A stretch of DNA of 13,310 nt from CAYSBE01 sp046309355 (GTDB taxonomy: Bacteria > Bacteroidota > Bacteroidia > UKL13-3). The translations under genes and the position numbers were made by a program. The notes beneath the pieces were generated by a model. The model made no database searches and was not told where the DNA came from. It worked only from the letters and a program-made list of their open reading frames with translations. Location: NCBI GenBank assembly GCA_046309355.1, contig JBKCPL010000034.1, positions 1 through 13,310 on the forward strand. Reading direction: 5' to 3'. Position 1 is the stretch's first letter, and every line of letters begins with the position of its first letter. Of this stretch, positions 1 through 8,103 are shown piece after piece.

Positions 1-841
1 TCCCGGTATGGGCAAAGACCTATACGACAACAACGAACAAGCGAAACAACTTTTTGAACAGGCCAATGCAATTTTAGGATTTCGCATTACCGATACCATG
101 TTTAATGGTACCGAAGAAGAGTTAAAACAAACCCGTATCACACAGCCGGCTATCTTTTTGCACTCGGTAATCAAAGCGCTTACCGCTGGCGAAGCCTTTA
201 AACCCGATATGGTGGCCGGACATTCATTGGGCGAATTTTCTGCTTTGGTTGCCAACAAAACCTTGTCGTTTGAAGACGGGCTAAAGCTCGTTTACCAGCG
301 TGCTATGGCTATGCAAAAAGCCTGCGAAATTCAGCCTTCAACCATGGCTGCGGTATTGGGATTGGATGATGCCAAAGTGGAAGAAGTGTGTGCATCAGTT
401 ACGGATGGCGTGGTGGTAGCCGCTAATTACAATTGTCCCGGACAACTCGTGATATCAGGCAGTGTGGAGGGCGTAAACAAAGCCTGCGAATTGCTAAAAG
501 CCGCAGGTGCTAAACGTGCCCTGGTGTTGCCTGTTGGGGGCGCATTTCACTCGCCTCTTATGGAACCTGCGCGTGTGGAACTGGAAGCCGCTATCAGCAA
601 CACACCGTTTCAAGAACCAATATGTGCCGTGTATCAAAATGTAACAGCGAGTGCCGTGCGCGATGTGAACGAAATTCGCAATAACCTGATTGCGCAACTC
701 ACTGCACCGGTTAAATGGACACAAAGTGTGCTGGCCATGGTAAACGATGGCGCAACCGAATTCGTAGAATGTGGACCGGGCAATGTATTGCAAGGATTAG
801 TGAAAAAAATTCACAAAGAAGCTATGACGGCTTCGGTGTGA
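1..841 (+). CDS. fabD: Malonyl-CoA:ACP transacylase, 5' end cut by the window
   Basis: This enzyme transfers the malonyl group from CoA to acyl carrier protein, supplying the extender unit for fatty acid synthesis in the cytosol. The frame is open from base 2 (Pro-Gly before the first visible Met at base 8). That Pro-Gly-Met-Gly run lies where the family's N-terminal GQG...GMG region ends, so only a short N-terminal piece (roughly 10-15 residues) is missing and the ATG at 8 is internal. Counting from that Met, the nucleophile is Ser73 in GHSLGE, the carboxylate-binding Arg is Arg98 in YQRAMAMQ, the catalytic His is His181 in GGAFHSPLM, and a TQPA motif lies at 45-48. A typical FabD C-terminus follows (ECGPGNVLQGLVKKI). 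The gene converges on the secreted-protein gene with 9 bp between stops, and I see no stem-loop terminator there. Confidence 0.96.
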   Translation, partial: PGMGKDLYDNNEQAKQLFEQANAILGFRITDTMFNGTEEELKQTRITQPAIFLHSVIKALTAGEAFKPDMVAGHSLGEFSALVANKTLSFEDGLKLVYQRAMAMQKACEIQPSTMAAVLGLDDAKVEEVCASVTDGVVVAANYNCPGQLVISGSVEGVNKACELLKAAGAKRALVLPVGGAFHSPLMEPARVELEAAISNTPFQEPICAVYQNVTASAVRDVNEIRNNLIAQLTAPVKWTQSVLAMVNDGATEFVECGPGNVLQGLVKKIHKEAMTASV

Positions 842-850
842 TTGCCAACG

Positions 851-1405
851 TTATTGCTTAACCTTCTTTACCGATACATTATCCAGCCATACGGTACCAC
901 TTCCCAATATGCTGAACTCGATACGAAGTCGGCTGAAGTTTGCTGGAACTGTAATTTTTTGCGTCACTTTTTTCCATACATCCGTTCGTTCATTTGAGTT
1001 GAACTCGGGTCCTTTGAAGTTGTATTTACTCGACACCGCATCTGTCTTAAACCTAAATGAAGCTCCTGTATTTTTTATCCAAAACTCGATGAGGTAAGTA
1101 GTTCCGGGAGTACACAAAAACTCTTTCGCTAACCCGGGGCTCATCCAACCGCCCGTTGCAGAGCAATGTTCCACTTTCCATTTCATGGCATGTTTACCTT
1201 CTGCCACATCGTGCGTATCTACACTCATCACAAACTTTGCATCGCGGGTGGTTTTGGGCGTGTAAGCTAGCCAGTTGACGGGTAAGCCCTCTTTAATGAA
1301 TTCGAAACTGCCGTTAAACCCTGCTGATTTATCGGTGTATGACTCACTCATTTGAGCGAAAGCAACTGATGTGATGAACATAAATATTAATGTGATGATG
1401 CGCAT
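851..1405 (-). CDS. Small secreted protein with carbohydrate-binding-like beta-sandwich
   Basis: The predicted product is 184 aa. The ATG at 1405 is chosen because it puts a clean signal peptide at the N-terminus (MRIITLIFMFITSVAFAQ, likely cleaved after AFA). The longer reading from 1459 would begin inside the stem-loop at 1438-1469. The mature part starts with an N-G-S-F-E motif and has the pattern of a galactose-binding-like or CBM4/9-like jelly roll: EGKHAMKW, then TTYLIEFWIKN, then LRIEFSI, ending in GSGTVWLDNVSV. There is no lipobox cysteine, no catalytic domain and no C-terminal sorting domain, so it is probably periplasmic or released, and its ligand is unknown. The fold assignment rests on pattern only. 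It lies behind the terminator of the upstream genes, so it should have its own promoter, but I could not identify a convincing one. Confidence 0.75.
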   Translation of the reverse strand: MRIITLIFMFITSVAFAQMSESYTDKSAGFNGSFEFIKEGLPVNWLAYTPKTTRDAKFVMSVDTHDVAEGKHAMKWKVEHCSATGGWMSPGLAKEFLCTPGTTYLIEFWIKNTGASFRFKTDAVSSKYNFKGPEFNSNERTDVWKKVTQKITVPANFSRLRIEFSILGSGTVWLDNVSVKKVKQ

Positions 1406-1437
1406 GGTGCTGATGTATTTACACAGCGAAGGTGCAT

Positions 1438-1469
1438 AAAAAAACCTGATGCATGGCATCAGGTTTTTT
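1438..1469 (-). terminator. Stem-loop terminator of the secA-deoC-SPOR-FAH unit
   Basis: A perfect 8-bp stem (CCTGATGC with GCATCAGG) has a 3-nt loop and is flanked by seven A on one side and six T on the other. It can therefore work in both directions. On the minus strand the stem is followed by seven T, a classic intrinsic terminator. It begins 18 nt behind the stop codon of the FAH-family gene, which it most likely terminates. It lies just upstream of the secreted-protein start and argues against the longer start at 1459. Confidence 0.88.
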
Positions 1470-1487
1470 CGAGTAATCGAATCTTAC

Positions 1488-2489
1488 TTATTTTTTTATG
1501 GATAACAACGAAAAGTCGGTGTTCACTTTGCGTATGGTATTGGTTAAATGACCGAGTCCGGTAATTTCCATTTCCACCACATCGCCATCCTGTAGCCATT
1601 GTGGTTTAAAGTTTTTATCGTTCAACAATCCTGTGCCGTTCAACTCCAGAAAACATCCTGTACCTACGGTTCCGCTTCCAATTACATCGCCCGGCAAAAT
1701 ATCTGCGCCATACGCGCAACGCTCCAGTATCTCAGCAAAGGTCCAGTCCATATCGCCCATATTGCCTTCGCTCACCAGCTTACCATTAACCCAGCATTTC
1801 ATACCCAGGTTGTAGTTATTGCCCGTGTGATTTGCTTTAGCAGGAATTTTAAATGCTTCCAGTTCATCCGGAGTTACCATATACGGACCAATCACTGTAG
1901 AAAAATCTTTTCCTTTTGCAGGCCCAAGACTCAACAGCATTTCTTCCATTTGCAGCGTACGTGCACTCATGTCGTTCATAATCATGTAACCTGCTATGTA
2001 ATTATCGGCTTCGCTGGCTTTGATGTTGCGGCCTTTTTTACCTACAACTATGGCAGCTTCCAGTTCAAAATCGAGTTTTTGAAAATGATCGGGCATGCAC
2101 CACACATCACCGGGGCCTTGAATGGCATTGTGGTTGGTAAAATAAAAAATCGGGAACTGGTCAAATTCCGGAATCATGTCAACACCACGGTTTCTGCGGG
2201 CTGCAGCCACATGCTGACGAAATGCATACCCATCGCGGCATGAGGTAGGTTGAGGAACAGGAGCTTCTAACACCACCTCACTCAGTTTTAAAAACGGTAC
2301 TTCGTGTTTACCTGCTTTGAGTTTTTCATTCCACTCTTTGGCTTTATCCATAGCTGCCTCACCGGCAAATAAAAACTTGCGCATTTTCGATGGCAGGGAT
2401 GCATCAACGGTTTTCATGGCGTACACACGGTCATCAATTAAAATACCCAGTTGCGATTCTTTAGAGTGGTTAAACGTTACGAGTTTCAT
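1488..2489 (-). CDS. Fumarylacetoacetate hydrolase family protein
   Basis: The product is 333 aa and cytosolic. The family cleaves carbon-carbon bonds of beta-diketo or related acids, and the best-known member performs the last step of tyrosine breakdown (fumarylacetoacetate to fumarate and acetoacetate). The residues that matter in mammalian FAH can be placed by motif: Asp86 and catalytic His93 in DGYAFRQH (like D126 and H133 in FAH), metal ligands Glu142 and Glu144 in LDFELEAAIVVG (like E199/E201), and Asp173 in MNDMSAR (like D233). GKDFSTVIGP at 193-202 corresponds to the FAH lysine region, and the C-terminal GDVIGSGTVGTG loop is present. It is shorter than the roughly 420-aa animal enzyme. 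No other tyrosine-pathway gene is in view, so the substrate is inferred and another family activity is possible. It starts 11 bp after the SPOR gene and is the last gene of that unit. Confidence 0.9.
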   Translation of the reverse strand: MKLVTFNHSKESQLGILIDDRVYAMKTVDASLPSKMRKFLFAGEAAMDKAKEWNEKLKAGKHEVPFLKLSEVVLEAPVPQPTSCRDGYAFRQHVAAARRNRGVDMIPEFDQFPIFYFTNHNAIQGPGDVWCMPDHFQKLDFELEAAIVVGKKGRNIKASEADNYIAGYMIMNDMSARTLQMEEMLLSLGPAKGKDFSTVIGPYMVTPDELEAFKIPAKANHTGNNYNLGMKCWVNGKLVSEGNMGDMDWTFAEILERCAYGADILPGDVIGSGTVGTGCFLELNGTGLLNDKNFKPQWLQDGDVVEMEITGLGHLTNTIRKVNTDFSLLSIKK

Positions 2490-2500
2490 GTAGGATATAA

Positions 2501-2905
2501 TTATAATTTGGGTAAATTTATTTTATCAGGAACAATGAGCACCTGTTCAAAATGCTGAAGCATTTCTTTATACAATGCGTACGCCTCTATGCGTGTACGA
2601 AAATCACCGACACGCACTTTAAAGTAGGGTTGCTGGTAGGTGAGGTAAGCATCTATATCAGGGAAAAGCTGCAGAAATTTTGTGCGCATATCCTGTGCAC
2701 CTTTTCTGTCGCTATCTGCAAAAAGTTGTATCCGATAACCCTGAAGAGTGGGGTCTGACTCAGCCTTTATTTTATCGGCTTCAATCAATGAATCAATACC
2801 CTGATCGGCAACAATCGTTATTTTTACATGTTGGGCAAGTGCATCTGTAAGCGTACCCACCAGTAAAACGAAGAGCAGTGCAAAAAGTGTAGCTTTAGGC
2901 TTCAA
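2501..2905 (-). CDS. SPOR-domain protein with signal peptide, TTG start
   Basis: The product is 134 aa. An N-terminal hydrophobic segment (ATLFALLFVLLVGTLTDALAQ) looks like a cleavable signal peptide. The C-terminal half, about residues 55-130, has the SPOR (sporulation-related repeat) pattern: GYRIQLFADSDRKGAQ, then YFKVRVGDFRTRIEAYALYKEM. SPOR domains typically bind denuded septal peptidoglycan, so a periplasmic cell-wall role is likely; this is family knowledge, not shown here. The start is inferred to be TTG at 2905. No ATG occurs in frame before the SPOR core, and only the TTG start gives a complete signal peptide. The first 11 bp overlap the end of deoC, suggesting coupled translation. 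The next gene, the FAH-family enzyme, begins 11 bp downstream. Confidence 0.82.
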   Translation of the reverse strand: MKPKATLFALLFVLLVGTLTDALAQHVKITIVADQGIDSLIEADKIKAESDPTLQGYRIQLFADSDRKGAQDMRTKFLQLFPDIDAYLTYQQPYFKVRVGDFRTRIEAYALYKEMLQHFEQVLIVPDKINLPKL

Positions 2906-3581
2906 TAGTTGAGAAGTTTATGGCTGATGACGTTCCGATACGATTAGCACCGGCATCGATGAGCTGTTGTGCAAAATGTGCATCACGAATACCGCCCGCA
3001 GCTTTGATCTTAATTTTCGGAGGCAGCAATTTTCTCATCTTTGCTACTGCTTCAACCGTTGCCCCTTCCGGTGCATAGCCAGTTGATGTTTTCACGTAAT
3101 CGGCATCGGCATCTATACAAAAACGGCATAGCTGTTCCAATTCAGCATCGCTTAAGTAGGCTGTTTCAATAATTACTTTACATATTTTGTTTTGAAGGTG
3201 ACAGGCAGTCACTACAGCCTGAATATCGTTAAGTACACCGGCTTTATCGCCCGATTTAAGTGCGGAGATATTAATCACCATATCCAACTCATCAGCGCCC
3301 GACATGATAGCCTTTTTTGTTTCTTCTACCTTTGACGAAGTAGCTGAATACCCAAAAGGAAAACCTATAACGGTAACCACTTTTACCGGTGCTTTCTTTA
3401 TTGTTTTACGGGCAATTTGCACATGGTATGGCGATACACATACGGCAGCAAAAGCATGCTCCACGGCCTCCTCACATAGTTTCACAATATCTTCTTTCGA
3501 GGCATCCGGTTTCAAATTCGTGTGCTCAATGAAACTACTGATTGAGCTTACGGGTTGCATATCTGTACTTGAATTTACCAT
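2895..3581 (-). CDS. deoC: Deoxyribose-phosphate aldolase
   Basis: The enzyme splits 2-deoxy-D-ribose 5-phosphate into glyceraldehyde 3-phosphate and acetaldehyde in deoxynucleoside salvage, in the cytosol. The product is 228 aa, typical of the short DeoC group. Active-site residues are visible: the Schiff-base Lys164 in YVKTSTGY, the second lysine Lys193 in KIKAAGGIRD, and Asp100 in DELDMVIN. The phosphate-binding end is GANRIGTSSA. The ATG at 3581 gives a short extra N-terminus; the ATG coding for Met8 (3560) is an alternative start. It begins 12 bp after the secA stop and its last 11 bp overlap the SPOR gene. No other deo gene is nearby, so its place in this unit looks like transcriptional convenience rather than a pathway. 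Confidence 0.95.
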   Translation of the reverse strand: MVNSSTDMQPVSSISSFIEHTNLKPDASKEDIVKLCEEAVEHAFAAVCVSPYHVQIARKTIKKAPVKVVTVIGFPFGYSATSSKVEETKKAIMSGADELDMVINISALKSGDKAGVLNDIQAVVTACHLQNKICKVIIETAYLSDAELEQLCRFCIDADADYVKTSTGYAPEGATVEAVAKMRKLLPPKIKIKAAGGIRDAHFAQQLIDAGANRIGTSSAINFSTIEA

Positions 3582-3593
3582 AGTTGTATACCT

Positions 3594-6500
3594 TTAATTT
3601 AATTCGTCTTTGCCGTGGCACGATTTGTATTTCTTTCCGCTTCCGCATGGACACGGATCATTTCTGCCGATTTTAACCACACCTTTTACTTGCAGCTGTT
3701 TAGCTTCGGGCTGTTGTCCCGACTGAGCCATAGCCGCTGCACGCTGTGCTTCGGCAATATCATCTGTACGGCTGGTTTGTAAACGTTCCTGTCTGCGTGG
3801 CTGAGGTGCTGCTTTTACCTCATTGGCATTTTGCACAGGTATAAAACCTTTAAACAGCATAGACAACACATCTTTATTGACACGCGAGAGCATGTTTTTA
3901 AACAATTGAAACGACTCCAACTTGTAAATAAGTAATGGATCTTTCTGTTCAAATACCGCATTCTGAGCCGATTGTTTTAGCTCATCCATTTCTCGCAGGT
4001 GTTCCTTCCATTCATCGTCTATGATGTAAAGTGTGGCAAATTTTTCAAACGTTTTGAAAATCTCGTGCCCTTTGGTTTCGTAGGCTTTTTGCAAATTCAC
4101 CGGCACTTGCATACCGCGCATGCCATCGCTGAAGGGCACACCAATCTGATCGATTTGCTGCGAATTGCCTTCATATAACTCTTGAATTACCGGAAAGGCC
4201 GACTCAGCAATGGATTGTATTTTATGCTTGTAGTGATCGTACAACTCATTGAAAAATGCAACAGAAACCTCATCGGTTTTTCCGTTCATAAAGGTTGCTT
4301 CATCTATGCGGGGTTCGTGGGCAAAAAGGCGTAGGCATTCAAACTTAAACTCGCCATAGTTGCGTTGCTCCTGATAGGTTTCAACCAGTTCATGACTTAA
4401 ATCGCCCAGCATATTGGTGATATCCAATTGCAGTTTATCGCCATACAAGGCATTTCTGCGCTTGGTATAAATCACTTCACGCTGCGAATTCATTACGTCA
4501 TCGTACTCAAGTAGTCGTTTACGAATTCCAAAATTATTTTGCTCAACCTTACGCTGTGCACGTTCAATATTTTTGGTAATCAGCGAATGTTCAATATTCT
4601 CTCCCTCCTTCATGCCCAATCTGTCCATGACTGAAGCAATTCGTTCACTACCAAACAAACGCATTAAATCATCTTCGAGTGAAACAAAAAAACGAGACGA
4701 ACCCGGATCGCCCTGACGACCGGCCCGACCACGCAACTGTCGATCAACGCGTCTTGATTCATGACGTTCGGTACCTATGATGGCAAGTCCACCTGCTTCT
4801 TTCACACCGGGTCCTAGCTTTATATCGGTACCACGGCCGGCCATATTGGTCGCAATGGTCACCGTACTTTTCTGGCCTGCTTCGGCTACTATTTCGGCTT
4901 CGCGCTGGTGCTGTTTCGCATTCAGCACATTATGTCTTATTTTTCTGAGTGTGAGCATGCGGCTCAGTAATTCGCTCACTTCTACCGATGTGGTACCCAC
5001 CAGCACAGGCCTGCCGGCTTCAGTCAGCTTCACAATTTCATCAATGACTGCGTTGTATTTTTCTCGCTTGGTTTTGTAGATTATGTCGTTTTCGTCTTTT
5101 CTTGAAATTGCCTTATTGGTAGGTATTACTACTACGTCCAGTTTATAAATCTGCCAGAATTCACCCGCTTCCGTCTCGGCAGTACCTGTCATACCGGCCA
5201 GTTTGTGGTACATGCGGAAATAATTTTGCAGTGTAATGGTGGCATAGGTTTGAGTAGCGGCTTCTACTTTCACATTTTCTTTAGCTTCTATGGCCTGATG
5301 CAGACCATCGCTGTATCTGCGTCCTTCCAGCACACGTCCCGTTTGTTCATCTACAATTTTTACCTTGCCGTCAGCAATAATATATTCCACATCACGGTCG
5401 AACATACAATATGCTTTCAGCAACTGGTTCACTGCATGTATGCGTTCTGATTTAATAGAAAAATCGAGCATAAGCTGATCTTTCTTTTTAAGTTTTTCTT
5501 CATCTGTAAATGCACTTTTTTCTATTTCTGCTATTTCACTTCCAACATCGGGAATGATAAAAAAGAGAGGGTCTTCGCCTGAAGAAGTAATGAGCTCCAC
5601 TCCCTTATCCGTCAATTCAACCGAATTGTTTTTTTCATCAATGGTAAAATACAGATGCTCGTCTACCTTGTGCATTTCTTTTTGCTGATCCTGCAAATAG
5701 AAATTCTCCGTTTTATTCAGTATCTGACGTATACCCTGTTCTCCCAAAAATTTTATAAGCGCGCTGTTTTTGGGCAAGCCGCGGTAGGCTTGAAATAACT
5801 TAAAGCCACCGTCTTTTTCATTGCCTGCTGCAATCAGTTTTTTAGCATCAGCGAGTGCTGTATTCAAGTAGGTCTTTTGTGTATTTACTAATTTTTCAAT
5901 CCTAGGTTTGAGCGCATGAAATTGCTGGTCATCGCCTTTGGGTACCGGACCTGAAATAATTAGTGGAGTTCTAGCATCATCGATCAGAACAGAATCCACT
6001 TCATCAACCATAGCAAAGTGGTGCTTGCGCTGAACCAGGTCACTTACCTCTCTGCTCATATTGTCGCGCAGGTAGTCGAAACCAAATTCGTTATTTGTTC
6101 CGTACACAATGTCGGCTTCATAAGCCCGCTTGCGTTCAGGCGAATTCGGCTGATGGTAATCAATACAGTCAACCTTCAGTCCGTGAAATTCAAACAAAGG
6201 TCCATTCCATTCACAGTCCCTACGTGCCAAGTAATCGTTTACTGTAACTATATGCACTCCCTGACCCGATAACGCATTGAGGTATGCCGGTAAGGTAGAT
6301 ACGAGTGTTTTACCTTCACCGGTCGCCATTTCTGATATTTTACCCTGATGCAACACTACCCCGCCAATCAGCTGAACATCGTAATGAACCATGTTCCATA
6401 CCACCGGATTGCCGGCCGCCTCCCATGTATTGAGCCAAATAGCCTTATCGCCTTGTATACGAACCGGTTTTTTAATGCGCGTGTTAGCGGCTAATAAACG

Positions 6501-6914
6501 GTCCATTTCTGTAGCGGTAACGGTCAATTCTTTATCTTCTGTAAACCTGCGGGCAGTTTCTTTTACCACTGCGAAGGCTTCGGGCAACAACTCAAGCAGT
6601 ATTTCCTCCAACTCACTGTCGCGCTGCGTGCGAAGTTTATCTATTTGCTTAAATACATCTTCTTTATCATTTAAATCAGCAGTGCCCTCAGCTTTAACTT
6701 TCAGCTCATTGATTTCGTCATCAATGTGTTGTAGTCCTTGCTGTATGGTTAGTTTAAAAGCGGATGTTTTGCCGCGCAACTCATCGTTGCTAAGGTTTCT
6801 GAGTGTAGGGTATTGCTGACTAATTTTTTCTACGAAGGGTAAAATCGTTTTCAGGTCACGGTCTGCTTTACTTCCGAATATTTTGGTCAGTGATTTAAAA
6901 AGTGGTGCTAGCAT
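3594..6914 (-). CDS. secA: Preprotein translocase ATPase SecA, long form
   Basis: SecA is the ATPase that drives unfolded preproteins through the SecYEG channel at the inner membrane. The product is 1106 aa, about 200 longer than E. coli SecA. Walker A is ATGEGKT at 197-203 and the Walker B/DEAD-type box is DEVD at 304-307, followed by DDARTPLIISG. The second helicase half carries TNMAGRGTDIKLG and the arginine-finger region QLRGRAGRQGDPG. The C-terminus ends in the zinc site C1088-P-C1090, then C1099-H1100 (CPCX8CH), which in other bacteria contacts SecB and phospholipid. Extra segments appear near residues 65-105 (charged, helical) and 325-420 (after the DEVD region). Long SecA proteins are known in Bacteroidota, so this is probably lineage-typical. 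It is the first gene of the leftward unit, and the gap to deoC is 12 bp. Confidence 0.98.
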   Translation of the reverse strand: MLAPLFKSLTKIFGSKADRDLKTILPFVEKISQQYPTLRNLSNDELRGKTSAFKLTIQQGLQHIDDEINELKVKAEGTADLNDKEDVFKQIDKLRTQRDSELEEILLELLPEAFAVVKETARRFTEDKELTVTATEMDRLLAANTRIKKPVRIQGDKAIWLNTWEAAGNPVVWNMVHYDVQLIGGVVLHQGKISEMATGEGKTLVSTLPAYLNALSGQGVHIVTVNDYLARRDCEWNGPLFEFHGLKVDCIDYHQPNSPERKRAYEADIVYGTNNEFGFDYLRDNMSREVSDLVQRKHHFAMVDEVDSVLIDDARTPLIISGPVPKGDDQQFHALKPRIEKLVNTQKTYLNTALADAKKLIAAGNEKDGGFKLFQAYRGLPKNSALIKFLGEQGIRQILNKTENFYLQDQQKEMHKVDEHLYFTIDEKNNSVELTDKGVELITSSGEDPLFFIIPDVGSEIAEIEKSAFTDEEKLKKKDQLMLDFSIKSERIHAVNQLLKAYCMFDRDVEYIIADGKVKIVDEQTGRVLEGRRYSDGLHQAIEAKENVKVEAATQTYATITLQNYFRMYHKLAGMTGTAETEAGEFWQIYKLDVVVIPTNKAISRKDENDIIYKTKREKYNAVIDEIVKLTEAGRPVLVGTTSVEVSELLSRMLTLRKIRHNVLNAKQHQREAEIVAEAGQKSTVTIATNMAGRGTDIKLGPGVKEAGGLAIIGTERHESRRVDRQLRGRAGRQGDPGSSRFFVSLEDDLMRLFGSERIASVMDRLGMKEGENIEHSLITKNIERAQRKVEQNNFGIRKRLLEYDDVMNSQREVIYTKRRNALYGDKLQLDITNMLGDLSHELVETYQEQRNYGEFKFECLRLFAHEPRIDEATFMNGKTDEVSVAFFNELYDHYKHKIQSIAESAFPVIQELYEGNSQQIDQIGVPFSDGMRGMQVPVNLQKAYETKGHEIFKTFEKFATLYIIDDEWKEHLREMDELKQSAQNAVFEQKDPLLIYKLESFQLFKNMLSRVNKDVLSMLFKGFIPVQNANEVKAAPQPRRQERLQTSRTDDIAEAQRAAAMAQSGQQPEAKQLQVKGVVKIGRNDPCPCGSGKKYKSCHGKDELN

Positions 6915-7051
6915 GCAGTTTTTTTATGTAAAGGGCGGTAAAAATAAGACAATTTATGGTTTAAAGACGGATGTAAGCATAAAAAACTCCATACTTGAAT
7001 TTATAGACTTTTTGTCAGAACAAATGCAGCAAACCCTTGTTATTATTGAAC

Positions 7052-7081
7052 TTTGATATTTCAGGTAAACCTTTAGCTTTG
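7052..7081 (+). promoter_or_regulatory. Bacteroidota-type promoter of metF
   Basis: TTTG at 7052-7055 is followed after exactly 18 bp by TAGCTTTG at 7074-7081. This matches the known Bacteroidota primary sigma factor consensus (TTTG or TTG, about 17-23 bp, TAnnTTTG). The predicted transcript starts about 7 nt later, near 7088, leaving a leader of only about 15 nt before the metF ATG. The promoter therefore excludes a translation start at 7037 and leaves no room for a riboswitch. Confidence 0.8.
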
Positions 7082-7102
7082 TGCCACGTTAAAAAAAACG
7101 TT

Positions 7103-8056
7103 ATGAAACTTACGGAAATCATTAAAAATAAGAAAGATACATTGTTTTCTATTGAAATATTACCCCCGCTTAAGGGCAAAGATATCAATAGATTATTTGA
7201 AGGTATAGACCCTCTGATGGAGTTTAAACCGGCATTTATAGATGTGACGTATCACCGCGAAGAGTTTATACTGCGAAAACGCAAAGACGGTGGTTTTGAC
7301 AGGGTGTATACCCGCAAGCGTCCGGGCACAGTAGCCATATGTGCTGCACTGATGAACCGGTATAAGGTAGCGGCCGTTCCACACCTCATTTGCGGTGGAT
7401 TTAATAAAGAAGAAACAGAGAATGCTTTAATTGACCTGCACTTTTTGGGGATACAAAATGTGTTGGTATTGCGAGGCGATGGAATAAAAAACGAGCCCCA
7501 TTTTGTGCCCGAACCAGACGGGAATAAAGATTCACTGGAATTATTAAATCAGGTTCTGGATATGAACAAGGGCAGATATCTGGATGAGGAACTGGAAAAT
7601 GCAGTGCCTACAAATTTTTGTGCGGGAGTAGCAGGCTATCCGGAAAAGCACTTTGAAGCACCGAATATGAGTAGCGATTTGAAATGGCTGAAGGCTAAAG
7701 TAGATGCCGGTGCTGATTATATCGTTACACAAATGTTCTTTAATAATCAGAAATTTTTTGAATTTACTGCTAAGTGCAAAGAGATGGGAATTAATATACC
7801 CATTATTCCCGGACTGAAACCTATAACTACTAAAAAACAACTGAGTGTTTTACCCAAAATATTTCACATAGACATGCCCGAAGCGCTGGTAGAGGCCATT
7901 GAGAAATGTAAGGATGACAAGGCCGTAAAGCAAGTTGGTATTGAGTGGGCCATACAACAGTCCATTGAACTCAAGAAAGCCGGTGTACCGGTTCTGCATT
8001 ACTATACCATGGGACTTAGTGAAGCTACCAAGGCTATCGCACGAGAGGTTTTTTAA
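7103..8056 (+). CDS. metF: 5,10-methylenetetrahydrofolate reductase
   Basis: This FAD enzyme reduces methylenetetrahydrofolate to methyltetrahydrofolate, the methyl donor for methionine synthesis, in the cytosol. The start at 7103 gives 317 aa (MKLTEIIKN...). The frame stays open back to 7037, but that part overlaps the promoter and does not resemble the family. The N-terminal FSIEILPP carries Glu18, matching the catalytic Glu28 of the E. coli enzyme (FEFFPP). Further family motifs are AAVPHLICGGF, NVLVLRGD near residues 125-135, then AGYPEKH, and DAGADYIVTQMFF followed by IPIIPGLKPI, forming the TIM barrel. It is divergent from secA across 188 bp. No methionine synthase gene is in view. A weak stem-loop at 8104-8132 may end the transcript. 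Confidence 0.96.
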   Translation: MKLTEIIKNKKDTLFSIEILPPLKGKDINRLFEGIDPLMEFKPAFIDVTYHREEFILRKRKDGGFDRVYTRKRPGTVAICAALMNRYKVAAVPHLICGGFNKEETENALIDLHFLGIQNVLVLRGDGIKNEPHFVPEPDGNKDSLELLNQVLDMNKGRYLDEELENAVPTNFCAGVAGYPEKHFEAPNMSSDLKWLKAKVDAGADYIVTQMFFNNQKFFEFTAKCKEMGINIPIIPGLKPITTKKQLSVLPKIFHIDMPEALVEAIEKCKDDKAVKQVGIEWAIQQSIELKKAGVPVLHYYTMGLSEATKAIAREVF

Positions 8057-8103
8057 TTGGTTATTTAGTAGAGCCACAAGCGTATTCAGGCTACATTCGG
8101 TAA

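Noticed and set aside
1406..1459. N-terminal extension of the secreted protein
   Set aside because: It begins inside the terminator stem and would bury the signal peptide.
1599..2243. Long plus-strand open frame opposite the FAH gene
   Set aside because: It is a shadow on the other strand of a well-supported enzyme gene, with no family resemblance.
6915..6990. secA promoter on the minus strand (TTG, 19 bp, TACATAAA)
   Set aside because: Spacing fits, but the second box matches TAnnTTTG at only three of six fixed positions, too weak to call.
7037..7102. N-terminal extension of metF
   Set aside because: It overlaps a strong promoter and does not resemble the family N-terminus.
6915..7102. 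Riboswitch upstream of metF or secA
   Set aside because: The metF leader is only about 15 nt, and I recognise no riboswitch core in this gap.
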